From the NCBI GenBank assembly GCA_963576565.1, contig OY755046.1:52486471-52550470 (forward strand): a stretch of DNA of 64,000 bases. The letters run 5' to 3'. Positions 1 through 9,544 of the stretch are shown here, piece by piece (within the stretch, counting starts at the first letter, position 1; every line of letters starts with the position of its first letter). The notes beneath the pieces were generated by a model. The model had not been told where the DNA came from and did no database searches. It saw only the letters and a program-made list of their open reading frames with translations. The stretch comes from Aspidapion aeneum (lineage: Eukaryota; Arthropoda; Insecta; Coleoptera; Brentidae). A program made the translations under genes and the position numbers.

Positions 1-404
1 CTATACCCTACGGGTAGACCCGGCATGGGCCAAAATTGCCATTATATCAAGCTTTTATCGCAATTGACCAAATACAAGTAAGAATTTAATGAGCAAAATA
101 GGGATGAAAATAGAATTTCGGTTTGGTGAGTCCGGAAACATGCAACATCGCAAAAATATTCTATTTGCTTGTCTTGGATAAAAAAGGGCAGTGGCGGCGC
201 AAAATAAAAATTTTGAATTCCACTAGAATTTTTTTATCAACAATTTTCTGTTTGAATAATAAATAATTCATGAATACTTACTTGTGTGTGTTTACAAAAT
301 TCTCTTCAGTAAAAAAAAAGAGTAAAAAGAATTTCTAAGCATGCTAAGTGCAGTGGATGTATTAAAATTATTGTTTTCATCTTAGAACTTTACAAATGTT
401 GTAC

Positions 405-506
405 CTTCCAGGTAAAATATTTTCTTTCTTTGAACAAGGGTCTTCTTCAACTCTTCTTTTCTTGGGTGGACTACAAGTTATGCTCGAGTCAGATGAAATT
501 TCGGAA
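405..506 (-). CDS. Possible short coding exon with nuclear-localisation-like run
   Basis: On the minus strand an open stretch of about 34 codons is bounded by a plausible acceptor (a T-run then AG at 508-507) and a plausible donor (GGAAG then GTAC at 404). It encodes a serine/acidic stretch followed by PPKKRRVEEDP and KKENILPG, which looks like a basic nuclear-localisation type motif. It ends upstream right beside the GC-tipped foldback element at 528-957, so any larger gene would have that element in its intron. No neighbouring exon was found in the window and no family is recognised. It may be chance; an RNA-seq junction would settle it. Confidence 0.2.
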
Positions 507-527
507 CTAAAAATTTCAATTCGAAAT

Positions 528-957
528 GGGACAACCGGGCGCCGGGCCAACTCGGCGCCGCCAACAGGGCGCCACGCCGGGCCTAATGGGCGCCGGGCCA
601 ACTCAGCGCCGGACTATTTTTTTTCGATAAAATGTGCAGATAAAAACAAAATAAATATGTTATTTATACAAAACTTTCAACATCTATTAAGTCGAGTGTT
701 GAAATTTGGTAGGTGTAGTGTTCTGCGACTTGAAACACCGCCAAGTTCCATATTCGATACATATCGATGCATAAATAAGAAAGTCCGCCATTTTGGATCC
801 GCCACTTTAATTTTTTTAAGGTTGTTTTTCATCTGCACATTTTATCAAGAAAAAATATTTTAGTCCGGCGCCCAGTTGGCTCGGCGTCAAGTTGGCCCGG
901 CGCCCAGTTGGCCTGCCGCCCAGTTGGTGGCGCCGAGTTGGCGGCGCCCAGTTGTCC
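528..957. mobile_element. GC-tipped foldback element, copy 1
   Basis: Left end begins GGGACAACCGGGCGCC; the right end, reverse complemented, begins AGGACAACTGGGCGCC. Both ends carry tandem GC-rich motifs (GGGCGCCGGGCCAACTCGGC type) about 80 bases deep, then an inverted AT-rich segment ending with ATCTGCACATTTTATC (minus sense) on both sides. The interior around 735-810 (CGCCAAGTTCC, then GTCCGCCATTTTGGATCC) matches the interior of the element at 62226-63009. No coding capacity. No clear target duplication at this copy. A non-autonomous DNA transposon is the simplest reading. Confidence 0.7.
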
Positions 958-1451
958 TAGACTGCAACACATTTCAGGGGTCTGGTACGTTTTACCACCT
1001 TTCTTAAAACTACGAAGTTTTTTGAAAAATGATAATTTTAGACCATTTTATAGTGATTTCTAAAAAAAAAATTGCGGACTATCGTTGATTTTGTTAAAAA
1101 AATTGAAATTGAAACATTCTTAAAACCCCATTAAAACCCATACAAATTGCTACAAAAGAAGCATTTTCTCATTTCAAACTGAAACAAAACGGTCCCTGAC
1201 GTCTATCAGCTGTCAACAAAAACTTGAAATAACTAAGGTCACTGATCCAAATCGGGTCAGTTTTTTTGGTCCTTTTATGAAAATGCACAATTTTTAAAAA
1301 AGCATGAAATTCAAAACAAAATCAAGAAAATTATGATTCCTACATTTTTACAAATAAAAATTAGTTTAATTGAACATTATATCAATTTTTATTCCTTAAA
1401 ACACTAAAAATTAATAATTATTTACTTTTTTAAAATTTATCGAAGGTCTAA
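958..1451. other. No gene seen
   Basis: AT-rich sequence between the foldback element and the telomere-like region. No long open frame, RNA gene or recognisable repeat was found. Confidence 0.5.
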
Positions 1452-1625
1452 CTGAACAAAAGCAAACTGAACCCATCCGTATCGAAATGAACCAAATCAA
1501 ACCGAATCTAACGGTTCGGTTTGGTTCGGTTCGATTTGCTTAAACTGAACCGAACCTAACCGAATATAGCTAAACCTAACCTAAACAATCCTAGCGGAAC
1601 CTAACCGAACATACTCAAACTGAAC
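1452..1625. repeat. Degenerate telomere-like border
   Basis: Irregular AACCGAACCTAACC-type words, including an inverted run where GGTTCGGTTTGGTTCGGTT faces the prevailing orientation. It merges into the regular decamer array that follows and looks like an old, eroded edge of it. Confidence 0.6.
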
Positions 1626-2176
1626 CAACCTAACCCAACCTAACCCAACCTAACCCAACCTAACCCAACCTAACCCAACCTAACCCAACCTAACCCAACC
1701 TAACCCAACCTAACCCAACCTAACCCAACCTAACCCAACCTAACCTAACCTAACCCAACCTAACCCAACCTAACCCAACCTAACCCAACCTAACATAACC
1801 TAACATAACCTAACATAACCTAACATAACCTAACCCAACCTAACCCAACCTAACCCAACCTAACCCAACCTAACCCAACCTAACCCAACCTAACCCAACC
1901 TAACCCAACCTAACCCAACCTAACCCAACCTAACCCAACCTAACCCAACCTAACCCAACCTAACCCAACCTAACCCAACCTAACCCAACCTAACCCAACC
2001 TAACCCAACCTAACCCAACCTAACCCAACCTAACCCAACCTAACCCAACCTAACCCAACCTAACCCAACCTAACCCAACCTAACCCAACCTAACCCAACC
2101 CAACCTAACCCAACCTAACCCAACCCAGCCCAACCTAACCCAACCTAACCCAACCTAACCAAACCTAACCTACCTA
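1626..2176. repeat. Telomere-like decamer satellite (TAACCCAACC)n
   Basis: About 55 head-to-tail copies of TAACCCAACC, which on the minus strand is TTGGGTTAGG, that is the insect telomere pentamer TTAGG alternating with TTGGG. Variant blocks occur: four consecutive TAACATAACC units near 1791-1830 and irregular CAACCCAACC/CAGCCCAACC words near 2098-2140. The C-rich strand is on the plus strand, the orientation a left chromosome end would have. Flanked on both sides by ordinary AT-rich DNA, so interstitial or subtelomeric rather than a terminal cap. Confidence 0.9.
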
Positions 2177-3544
2177 TTGTTAATAAATATAGTAAAAGTT
2201 GTTAGGTTTATGTCCAGGGGGGTAACCATTGTCCATAATCGTCGGAAATCGAGTTAGGATTAGTGTATGCGACCATAAACATTGAGTGGCGAGTGAGTGT
2301 TTGGTCTTCAATTTTTTTAGGGAAATTTTTCAAAATCTTTTTTTGCGCACTCTGGGCACCCTAATAAACCGTAATCTGGTCACCCTAATCCATCGCAATC
2401 AAAGAAAATGGGTAATCGAAGTGTCACAAATTTTTTGTTGGTTTCTATTCTTCTTTTATATTATGTAGGACAAAATTATTAATTAAACTAAGTGACCTTA
2501 TTAAGTAAGACAGCATGATAGTCAAATGACATTAGAAGGACATAAACATATGATACCGGCCTGTAGACCGGTCGCGGTGGTCATATAATAATAAATATAT
2601 ACTTTCGCGATGAAAGACCAAAATTTAACTTAAAATTACTGTAAAGTCCGCAAAAAACATTAAATTTATCGAAATTTATAAAAACATAGATCAGTGTGTG
2701 TAACAATTCATCAAGATGTATGAAACTCGACCGTGACATGTCAAAAGTTTGGTTCGAAAAAACAAAAACAACTGGATAAAAATCGGTATGTAAGAATTTA
2801 AAAAGAAATCATTTTTAAGAAAATCAAATACTTTTTGTTAATTTTCATGCAATGCAAAAAAAAGTGCGGGGAAGTGACACTTTCTGAATCAAAATGTGTG
2901 AGGGTAAAATCGCACGGTCGCAGAAAAAACTATCTATCGTGACGCTACTGAACTTTCTCGTGTTTTAGGAAAAACTATCTGTCAAGACGACTTACCCATG
3001 AAATGTTGTTTTTTTATGGATTTTTTTTCTTCTTTTGCACAAAAAACAATTTTGGACCATGTTTAAACTCAAATAGTTACTTCTAAACTTGTTTTTAAAC
3101 GTTTTAAGATTTCTTTTTGTAATATTCCCGCACAAAATTCAAAAAAAATCATTTCCGTACTTAGACAACATTGTCTATCAGTTTTCCCTGTATACACGGA
3201 CTAACAGGTAGAATCACTCAAAATACGGCAGGTGGATTAAAGGTAGCCAGCTGCTTTTCTGTCGCACTTATGCCGTCAGTGTGAAAGAGATAAAAGTACC
3301 CTTATATTATCTAGGGTATTATTAGCATGCAAAATCACCCTATCTTTGTCCGTTTCACATGTTCAATAATGTCTATCTCTGTTTTTATTGTAAAAGAAAT
3401 ACCCGACCATAGGAACCAAATTGGATAGGGTCAATAAAAAATGCCTTGTCTTTCCGTCTCTAACGCCCTTTTAGGGCGTTATACAACTCAATGGTTGGCA
3501 CACAAAAGCAAAACTATCTGATACCTTTCTAGCTTGAGCACACT
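2177..3544. other. No gene seen
   Basis: AT-rich DNA with no persuasive reading frame. A short perfect palindrome (ACCGGCCTGTAGACCGGT type) lies near 2555-2575. Nothing else supported. Confidence 0.5.
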
Positions 3545-3990
3545 CCAAGTAAACTCCATAATATATCAGCCTTGAAAACAGCTTTTTACCTAAATATCTC
3601 AGAAATGAAAGCTCCTACGAAGTTTTTGGTCGTAACACAAATTATTATGAAAAATGTGGTCTACCATATTCCGAAAACCGCATATTGGTGGGTTAAGAAG
3701 TCAGCAGTTGTTAAATTATTTAATTATCATTAGGACCAATGGATTTTGACCAAAATCTAATCAGCTCGTTACAGTGTGAAAAATATTTTTGATAAAAATG
3801 TCATGAAAATCGATTTAGCGGTTTAGGAGCTATCGTGTTACAGGCATACACACCGAGAGAGACAGATGTCATGACGATATTGCTGTCAAAATACACTTAA
3901 ACATATTTTCAGTGTTATCTCAAAAAAATTTTTTTTTTAAAAAAAGAACCTTCTCTAGCGATTGCTGTTCGGACTAGGAAGGTAAAAAAA
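3545..3990 (-). repeat. Interspersed repeat family B, copy 5
   Basis: Read on the minus strand it begins near CAGCAATCGCTAGAGAAGG, then has TGTATTTTGACAGCAATATCGTC, a TGTCTCTC/TGTG-rich patch, AACACGATAGCTCCTAAACC, GATTTTCATGACATTTTT, GATTAGATTTTGGTCAAAAT, ATATGCGGTTTTCGGAATATGG and AAGGCTGATAT, in the same order as the copies at 17611, 30361, 49960 and 62202. It has no coding capacity. The poly-T/poly-A patch near 3925-3945 is local. Confidence 0.75.
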
Positions 3991-4375
3991 TATTGATTAA
4001 ATTGGTTCTAATGACTATGGTAAAATACCTAATAAATATACATTACCGGCCTTAGCGTTTTACCCTAGATCATTGACAGATCCAACATTTCCTAGAAGAA
4101 AGGCGAAATGGCATCAAAAACAAAATTATGCTTTCTGTGCTCTTTATAATAGATCTGAACTCCAAAAATTATATAAAAATAAAATGCACCGCAGGCACAA
4201 ACTAAAAAAAAAAGTAATTTTAGTCATAAAACTGCCGTTTCAGATAATTTTGTACTAAATTTCGGCATATGCATTATTTGTAATGTGGTGGGAGAAGGGT
4301 GGAGGCTGGCTTTGGTACCCCTAAATCGTGTACTGCTCAAGATGGAGTAGTCCGATTTCTGTTGCAAACCAAATG

Positions 4376-4475
4376 GTTTTTTTCGAGTAGTTTATCTATC
4401 CATCTATCTATTTAGCCCATCATCGATTCATCTTTGGACAAAGGCCTCGCCCACGATCTTCCACTCTTCTCTGTC
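4376..4475 (-). pseudogene. RTE-like LINE 3' tail fragment
   Basis: Minus-strand translation gives DREEWKIVGEAFVQR then a stop, the usual C-terminal ending of RTE-type reverse transcriptases (D-R-x-W-x-x-x-GEA-x-V). It is followed by an ATAGAT/GATA-rich tail near 4390-4410, the kind of short tandem tail seen on RTE elements. The same ending is seen in the plus-strand relics near 16970 and 30270. Everything upstream of the last 20 or so codons is missing. Confidence 0.55.
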
Positions 4476-4988
4476 TAATTTAATCCTTTTTAAAGACTAC
4501 CGCTAATGCATGAAACCGTATTAAGATAATTGCACATTATTTATTGCATAAGGGTACTTTCTACAGTTGAATTTTCTTTTTCGTGAGTATTTATTACAAG
4601 AAGATATTTTAAATTATTTCAATCGCTCTCTCTCAGCCTGACGCCTTTATTACTCTAACGCCCGGGTCTTACAGTCCCTTTGCCGCCTCCCTTTAGTTTC
4701 CTACTGCTGAGGTGTGTCTTTAGATTTAGCTTACATTAGTTTTTTTTATTTTGACTTTGGTCAGCTGGTAATAATAAACTAAGGTTTTTTAATTTTCAGT
4801 CCAGTCCAGTTCTAGTCACTAATACAGTGAATATCTCTTATAACGATATCGGATATTACGACATATCCGTTATAGCAACGACATATTAAGGTCCCGACCG
4901 AGTTCTATAATATAAATAATATAATATAAATAAATTTTATAAACAACAAGTAAGATTAAAGAAAGAAAAATAAGAAAAAAGCTTTTTT

Positions 4989-5060
4989 GCTTCGGCCGGG
5001 ACTCGAACCCGGGATCTCTTGCTCTGTACGCAAACATTCTGAACATTGAACTACCTAAGC
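4989..5060 (-). tRNA. tRNA-like module A (pseudo-tRNA)
   Basis: 72 bases that fold as a degenerate tRNA: acceptor GCTTAGG facing CCGAAGC with mismatch, a D-arm-like GTTC...GAAT, anticodon stem TTTGC/GCAAG with loop GTACAGA, five-base variable loop and a perfect T-arm CCGGG-TTCGAGT-CCCGG carrying the B box. The loop would read anticodon ACA, not a normal eukaryotic tRNA. It lies in one arm of the pogo-like element, so it is a captured or SINE-type tRNA derivative and not a working gene. Confidence 0.55.
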
Positions 5061-5524
5061 CATACATAATTTTTTTTTCCGGAAAACTTTTATTGATGCA
5101 GGTTGCGGTGTCTCAATACAAGAAGACTCTCAGGGTATTAACTCGACCAAGTCATCAAACTGATTTCTATAATTCTTCCTTCCCACTGTCAAAAGTGTGA
5201 AAACTCAAAAGTTTTCCTTTCTTTAATTTCACTTCTTGTTTATAGTTTTAGGTCCTTGCATTATTTGCAATTTGGTATTTGAGAATTATATTGGCAATCG
5301 CCCATTGCGATCAGAAATTTTAACACACGAAAAGGTGATCTCATGTTTTCAGACGTTGATAGTTTACGTCTAATTTTTGAGTTTTTATACTTTTGACAGT
5401 GGGAAGAAGGAATTATCGAAATCAGTTTGATGGATTGGTCGATTTAATACCCTGAGAGTCTCTGGTTCTTGTATTGAGACAATGCAGCCTGCATAGATGA
5501 AAGTTTTCCGAAAATTTATGTATG

Positions 5525-5596
5525 GCTTCGGTATTTCAATCTTTAGAATGTTTGCGTATAGAGCAAGAGATCCCGGGTTCGAGTCCCGGCCGAAGC
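5525..5596 (+). tRNA. tRNA-like module B (pseudo-tRNA)
   Basis: Same module as at 4989-5060 but on the opposite arm. Here the acceptor stem is a perfect seven pairs (GCTTCGG with CCGAAGC), the T-arm is perfect, and the anticodon loop reads GTATAGA. The D-arm is eroded (TTTCAATCTTTAGAAT). Followed by AG-rich then T-rich sequence, not by a clear RNA polymerase III terminator until a T-run about ten bases on. Confidence 0.55.
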
Positions 5597-5787
5597 AGAA
5601 AAATTTTTTTCTTATTTTTCTTTCTTTAATTTCACTTGTTGTTTATAGTTTTAGGTCCTTGCATTATTTGCAATTTGGTATTTGAGAATAAATCATTTTG
5701 TTACCTTTTTTCGCTATAACGACGCTCGGTTATTACGACCGAAATTAAGAGGTTCGTTCAATGCCGTTATAACCGATATTTACTGTA

Positions 5788-8000
5788 CTTAAACGTAACC
5801 CTTATGGTTGGTTGCCAGTTTATTTTAATTCTAGTTTGTGTATTTTCTTAACAGGGAATTATTCCATTTTCCCATATGGCCCATGCACCCCTGTTTTTTA
5901 GACTTCCTTCCTATTTCTTTGTGTTCAAATTATCATTCACAACAGAAAGGTTTCATTTATTTTTTTCACGTTTTACGACCATTCTGTTCAAGGTAGCTGG
6001 GGTAGTAAACCTAATGAAATGTACAAATTTAATAAAAGAAAATCTTATTTAAAACCTGCTAAAACTTTCCGTTTCTTTGGCAACTTTTTTAATTTAAAAT
6101 AAAATGATTTTTTTAGGGTCTGCGGCTACTTAGTTGTAAGTCTTTTATAAATTAAAAAGTTAAATAGACGGTTTTGTATCTAATGAATTTCTTCTCAGTC
6201 ATTCCATGAAAAGGGAAGTGGCGATTTCAGAGGGGGGTGGTGAGTGCCTTCTTTTTAAGAGACCACTATAAATACAAAATGCGCACATTCAATCTGGTGC
6301 ATTACGCACCCAAGAAAAATAATTTATTTTTATTCTAACCATATACGTTAAAAAAATCTAAACCACCCTTCGTTTTTGCAAGTCTTGCATCGCCTCTGAC
6401 AGTGATTATGTTTTATTTTGCCCTAGGAAGAACCACATTATATCTCACAAACCAAAATCATAAGGCTTTACTAAATTTATTAGATATTTTATACGGTTTA
6501 TAAAACATTACTCTTGAAATTTTTTAAACTTTTCTGAATTTTAATGAATCAAAAATTATTTCTTACACTAGTTAAACCAATGATATCTTTTAAAACTTTT
6601 ATATTCTTTTAACAGCGCCCTATACGCACACATCCATTCACGTGGTTTATCCTGGCAGATGATACGTGGCGATTAGTATCCGCGAAAGAAAGGCATGGCA
6701 AGATGAGCGATATGTCCCATATATAATTGTAAAATATCCGAGTAGCCAAATGATTTAGCACGTGAATTATACTGACCTATATTTATATTTGTTTAAATAG
6801 CTGTAATTTTAAAATTGTCAATACAGTAGACATTCAATTTAAAAAGTATTAAACAAACAAAAATTGAGTTTAATAAAATATAGTTTGGAACAATACAAAA
6901 CGCTTTTAAAGATAGTATGGAGTATAAATATAGATTATTAAAAAACTGTGACATTTATCGTGATGCGACACTGCAAAGAAAATTACGTAGCAAATCCATT
7001 CTATTTAATTAGTAATAAGTAATTATGCGTAGTATTGAAATACGACGTACCCAACGTGATATTGGCCAACGTCCGAAAGACGTATTGAAAGGCATCATCA
7101 AGAATGAGTAGGCCATATTAACCTAACTAACGTAGTAGAAACACAAAGAATAAATATTAAATGTAGCTCGTTTTGAAACTTTTGTGAAACAAATATGTGT
7201 TAAAAACATATTTGTTTAACCTATTGGGTAAAAAAGTGGATAATAATATTTATTTAAATCGTCTATATAAAAAATTGAAGTAAGAAATTGAACCAGTACG
7301 TTACCTACATAGGGGATAAAGAAAGCGTATGTTGGTTTTCTAAATAAAAATCTAAACTATATATGCTTTATTATAAATGCCATTTTAGTTAGGTTATGGG
7401 CGTTTATAAATTAAGTACATGCAACTCGTAGGTCGTATGAACAAACGTGAATTAGGTCAAACAAAAGTGGCGTAAACAACACCAATCAAACTAAATGCTA
7501 GTTTAGGGTTGAATTGAGGGACTATCACTAAGGACACTCATCGTAAAACAAGCTTTATAGGAAGCGAAGCCTGACATTGATTTTCTATTTTTTTGGCTAT
7601 AATTTTAGACATATTTTCCTTGGTTTCGCATTGGTTCTTATTTAAAGATGTGGTTTTAACACAGTCTAAAGGTCTAATTATTAATTATTCAGTTTCAATG
7701 TAGTTTGCATCGTAACTTTTAATATCTAATAACAGAAATTTATATAGTTTAAGTACGTTCAGATTATGTAAAAACAACATTTTTAAAATAAAAACGAGTC
7801 AATGCAAAACAGAAGAAAACAGGTTTAAAATAATAACCAAAAAATAGCAAATCAATATCAGCATTCGTTTCCTATAGGGCTTGCCCTACGATAAATGTTC
7901 TTAACTATCACTAGAGGCATCCAAAGCCAATTTTGGTATGTCGTTAGGCTGGTCAGAGGTTTTATATGTCAAACAAATGAACGTACGAACGACGGCGACA
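5788..8000. other. No gene seen
   Basis: About 2.2 kb of AT-rich sequence without a convincing frame, RNA gene or internal repeat. Many short A/T runs. I found nothing that can be named. Confidence 0.5.
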
Positions 8001-8031
8001 TTGGTACAGTAATAAACTAATACGACGTTCT

Positions 8032-8451
8032 GTGGTTTCACCTGGATTTCCAGCTCAACTGGAGCCCTCTGGTATATGTAGAGGCAATGGAAAGAGAGTG
8101 GACGGGATCACTTTGGTTCCATGGAAGAGAGGGAAAGCATTACTATGGGATGCCACATGCGAAGACACCATCTGCCACTCCTATCTTGCCCAATCTTTTG
8201 AAGAATCAGGGGAGATAGGAGAAAAACAAAAAAGACAAAAGTATAAAGAATTGGAATATAGAGGCTTTTTGTTTTGTCCTTTTGCAGTGGAGACACTGGG
8301 TCCGTGGGGTGATGAAGCAAAATCTTTAATTCAAGAGATTACAAAAATCATAAACAACAAAGATGCAAGAAGCTTCAGTACCCAGCGGATTAGTGTGGCC
8401 ATTCAAAGACGAAATGCAGCATCAGTGCTAGGGACTTTCCACGCTGAATGA
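8032..8451 (+). CDS. Retroelement-derived nuclease-like domain fragment
   Basis: An uninterrupted frame of 140 codons (open from about 7999; the nominal first codon is GTG, so the true start is not seen). Order of recognisable blocks: FPAQLEPSG, KRVDGITLVPWKRGK, LLWDATCEDT, a lysine/glutamate helix (EKQKRQKYKEL), FCPFAVETLGPWG, and AIQRRNAASVLGT at the C-terminus. This block order matches my memory of the C-terminal part of a widespread metazoan retroelement protein, whose D...WD-x-T core resembles PD-(D/E)xK nucleases; that assignment is by recall. No reverse transcriptase lies next to it. An intact frame suggests either recent arrival or selection. Confidence 0.5.
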   Translation: MVSPGFPAQLEPSGICRGNGKRVDGITLVPWKRGKALLWDATCEDTICHSYLAQSFEESGEIGEKQKRQKYKELEYRGFLFCPFAVETLGPWGDEAKSLIQEITKIINNKDARSFSTQRISVAIQRRNAASVLGTFHAE

Positions 8452-8602
8452 GGTTTGGAAAAAGTTTTTTATTTGTAGCTTTCATTCATTCATTTTCTTC
8501 ATTTTTCGATTTTAACAAGTTTATTTATTTTATAGTTCTTTATGTATTATTGAGCTTTGAAAATTTTTGTATATTGAAAAATTAAGCTTAAATCCAACCT
8601 TA

Positions 8603-8606
<4 letters not shown>

Positions 8607-8641
<35 letters not shown>
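8607..8641. repeat. (AT)n microsatellite
   Basis: Seventeen or so AT dinucleotides just upstream of the tRNA-like copy at 8705. Confidence 0.9.
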
Positions 8642-8642
<1 letters not shown>

Positions 8643-8704
8643 GTTGCGTTATTCGATGTTGATAGAGCGTTGGAAAAAATGACTTGTGTCTAACAACGTC
8701 GGTT

Positions 8705-8911
8705 CGGTTCGTTAATACCCTGAGAATTTCTCGTTCTTGTATTGAGACACCGCAGCCTGCATAGATAAAAGTTTTCCGAAAATTTATGTATGGCTTTGGT
8801 AGCACAATCTTTGAATGTTTGCGTACAGAGCAAGAGATCCCGGGTTCGAGTCCCGGCCGAAGCAAAAACTTTTTTCTTATTTTTCTTTCTTTAATTTCAC
8901 TTGTTGTTTAT
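8705..8911 (+). mobile_element. tRNA-like repeat, copy C, with 10-bp target duplication
   Basis: A 207-bp single copy of the arm unit seen twice in the pogo-like element at 4825-5785: TTAATACCCTGAGA, TTGTATTGAGACACCGC, GAAAATTTATGTATGG, the tRNA-like module and the TTTCTTTCTTTAATTTCAC tail ending GTTTATA. It is flanked by a direct repeat AACGTCGGTT at 8695-8704 and 8912-8921. That pattern points to independent insertion of the arm unit. Conserved sequence lies about 90 bases upstream of the tRNA-like part, which is unlike a standard tRNA SINE. Confidence 0.6.
8793..8863 (+). tRNA. tRNA-like module C (pseudo-tRNA)
   Basis: 71 bases with acceptor GCTTTGG/CCGAAGC (one G-T pair), anticodon stem TTTGC/GCAAG, loop GTACAGA and perfect T-arm CCGGG-TTCGAGT-CCCGG. 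The D-arm (AGCACAATCTTTGAATG) is one base short. A non-functional tRNA derivative inside the repeat at 8705-8911. Confidence 0.5.
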
Positions 8912-8921
8912 AACGTCGGTT

Positions 8922-9300
8922 TTGTTATAGATGCGACGTCGCCCAATACAAAATTAATTTAGGACTTCAATTTTTACTCAATTCGACGTAGGTTCAGGTT
9001 ACATTTAGTTCTTAGTTATATCTTGGGAAAAAGAGTTAATACCATGCAGGGACTTCTTGGCAGGGCATAAATTCACGATAAAAGTATAAAAAAGACAAAA
9101 TATCGCATAATATATGTATGTGTATTTTTTTTTTCCCGCATTTTTGAAATAAAAGTATATTTTATTATTCCCAAAATGGAAAGTGACGAAAAAATCGGGA
9201 TAAAACGTGACATGTCAGGGAAAAAAGGTAAAAACAATTTGAATGTTTACTTTGTGAACACGTTTGGCCACAGTAACCGATTCGGGAGATGCCCATCAAT
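8922..9300. other. No gene seen
   Basis: AT-rich spacer with no supported feature. Confidence 0.4.
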
Positions 9301-9307
9301 CACACAG

Positions 9308-9375
9308 TTGGTTCCATCACCGATTTCAATGAAAAAAATATACCATTTTTAAAACATACATTTTTGGAAAGGTGG
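9308..9375. repeat. Left arm of inverted repeat around the Jockey LINE
   Basis: Begins GTTGGTTCCATCACCGATTT and runs through a 20-base A-rich patch to TTTTTGGAAAGGTG. Its reverse complement lies at about 12390-12460 with only one or two differences. The two arms enclose 3 kb that includes the Jockey-type LINE. Their source element is unknown. Confidence 0.7.
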
Positions 9376-9544
9376 TTAAATACTTGTCTAAAAAACGTTA
9401 AAATAAAAATCTTTTACATAGCCCTTTTTGAGAAATACATAAAAATTCATATTTCTTAATTAAAGAACACTGTGCGTTGATCCACTTTTATAACTCCAAA
9501 TTCCTTTAAATGTATTTTTTTTTTAATTTGTCAAACACACTGTG

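Larger units (their letters stand above)
4825..5785. mobile_element. Pogo-like TA-flanked element with inverted tRNA-like arms
   Basis: A 961-bp element starting CAGTGAATATC and ending GATATTTACTG, with TA on both sides (4823-4824 and 5786-5787), as expected for pogo/Tc1-mariner type insertion. Subterminal TTATAACG words recur. Inside, two arms of roughly 200 bases lie head to head; each has a conserved run (TTAATACCCTGAGAGT, TTGTATTGAGACA, GAAAGTTTTCC) leading to a tRNA-like module, then a TTTCTTTCTTTAATTTCAC tail. No transposase frame, so non-autonomous. Confidence 0.75.

Noticed and set aside
396..863. 155-codon open frame across the foldback element
   Set aside because: It is made by reading through GC-rich inverted repeats and an AT-rich core; no protein motif and the same architecture recurs at 62226 without the frame.
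3460..3485. Possible terminator-like palindrome (ACGCCCTTTTAGGGCGTT)
   Set aside because: A short GC palindrome with no adjacent gene; no reason to assign a function.
4989..8863. Functional tRNA genes at 4989, 5525 and 8793
   Set aside because: The D-arms are decayed, the anticodons (ACA, ATA) are not normal eukaryotic ones, and all lie in mobile repeats.
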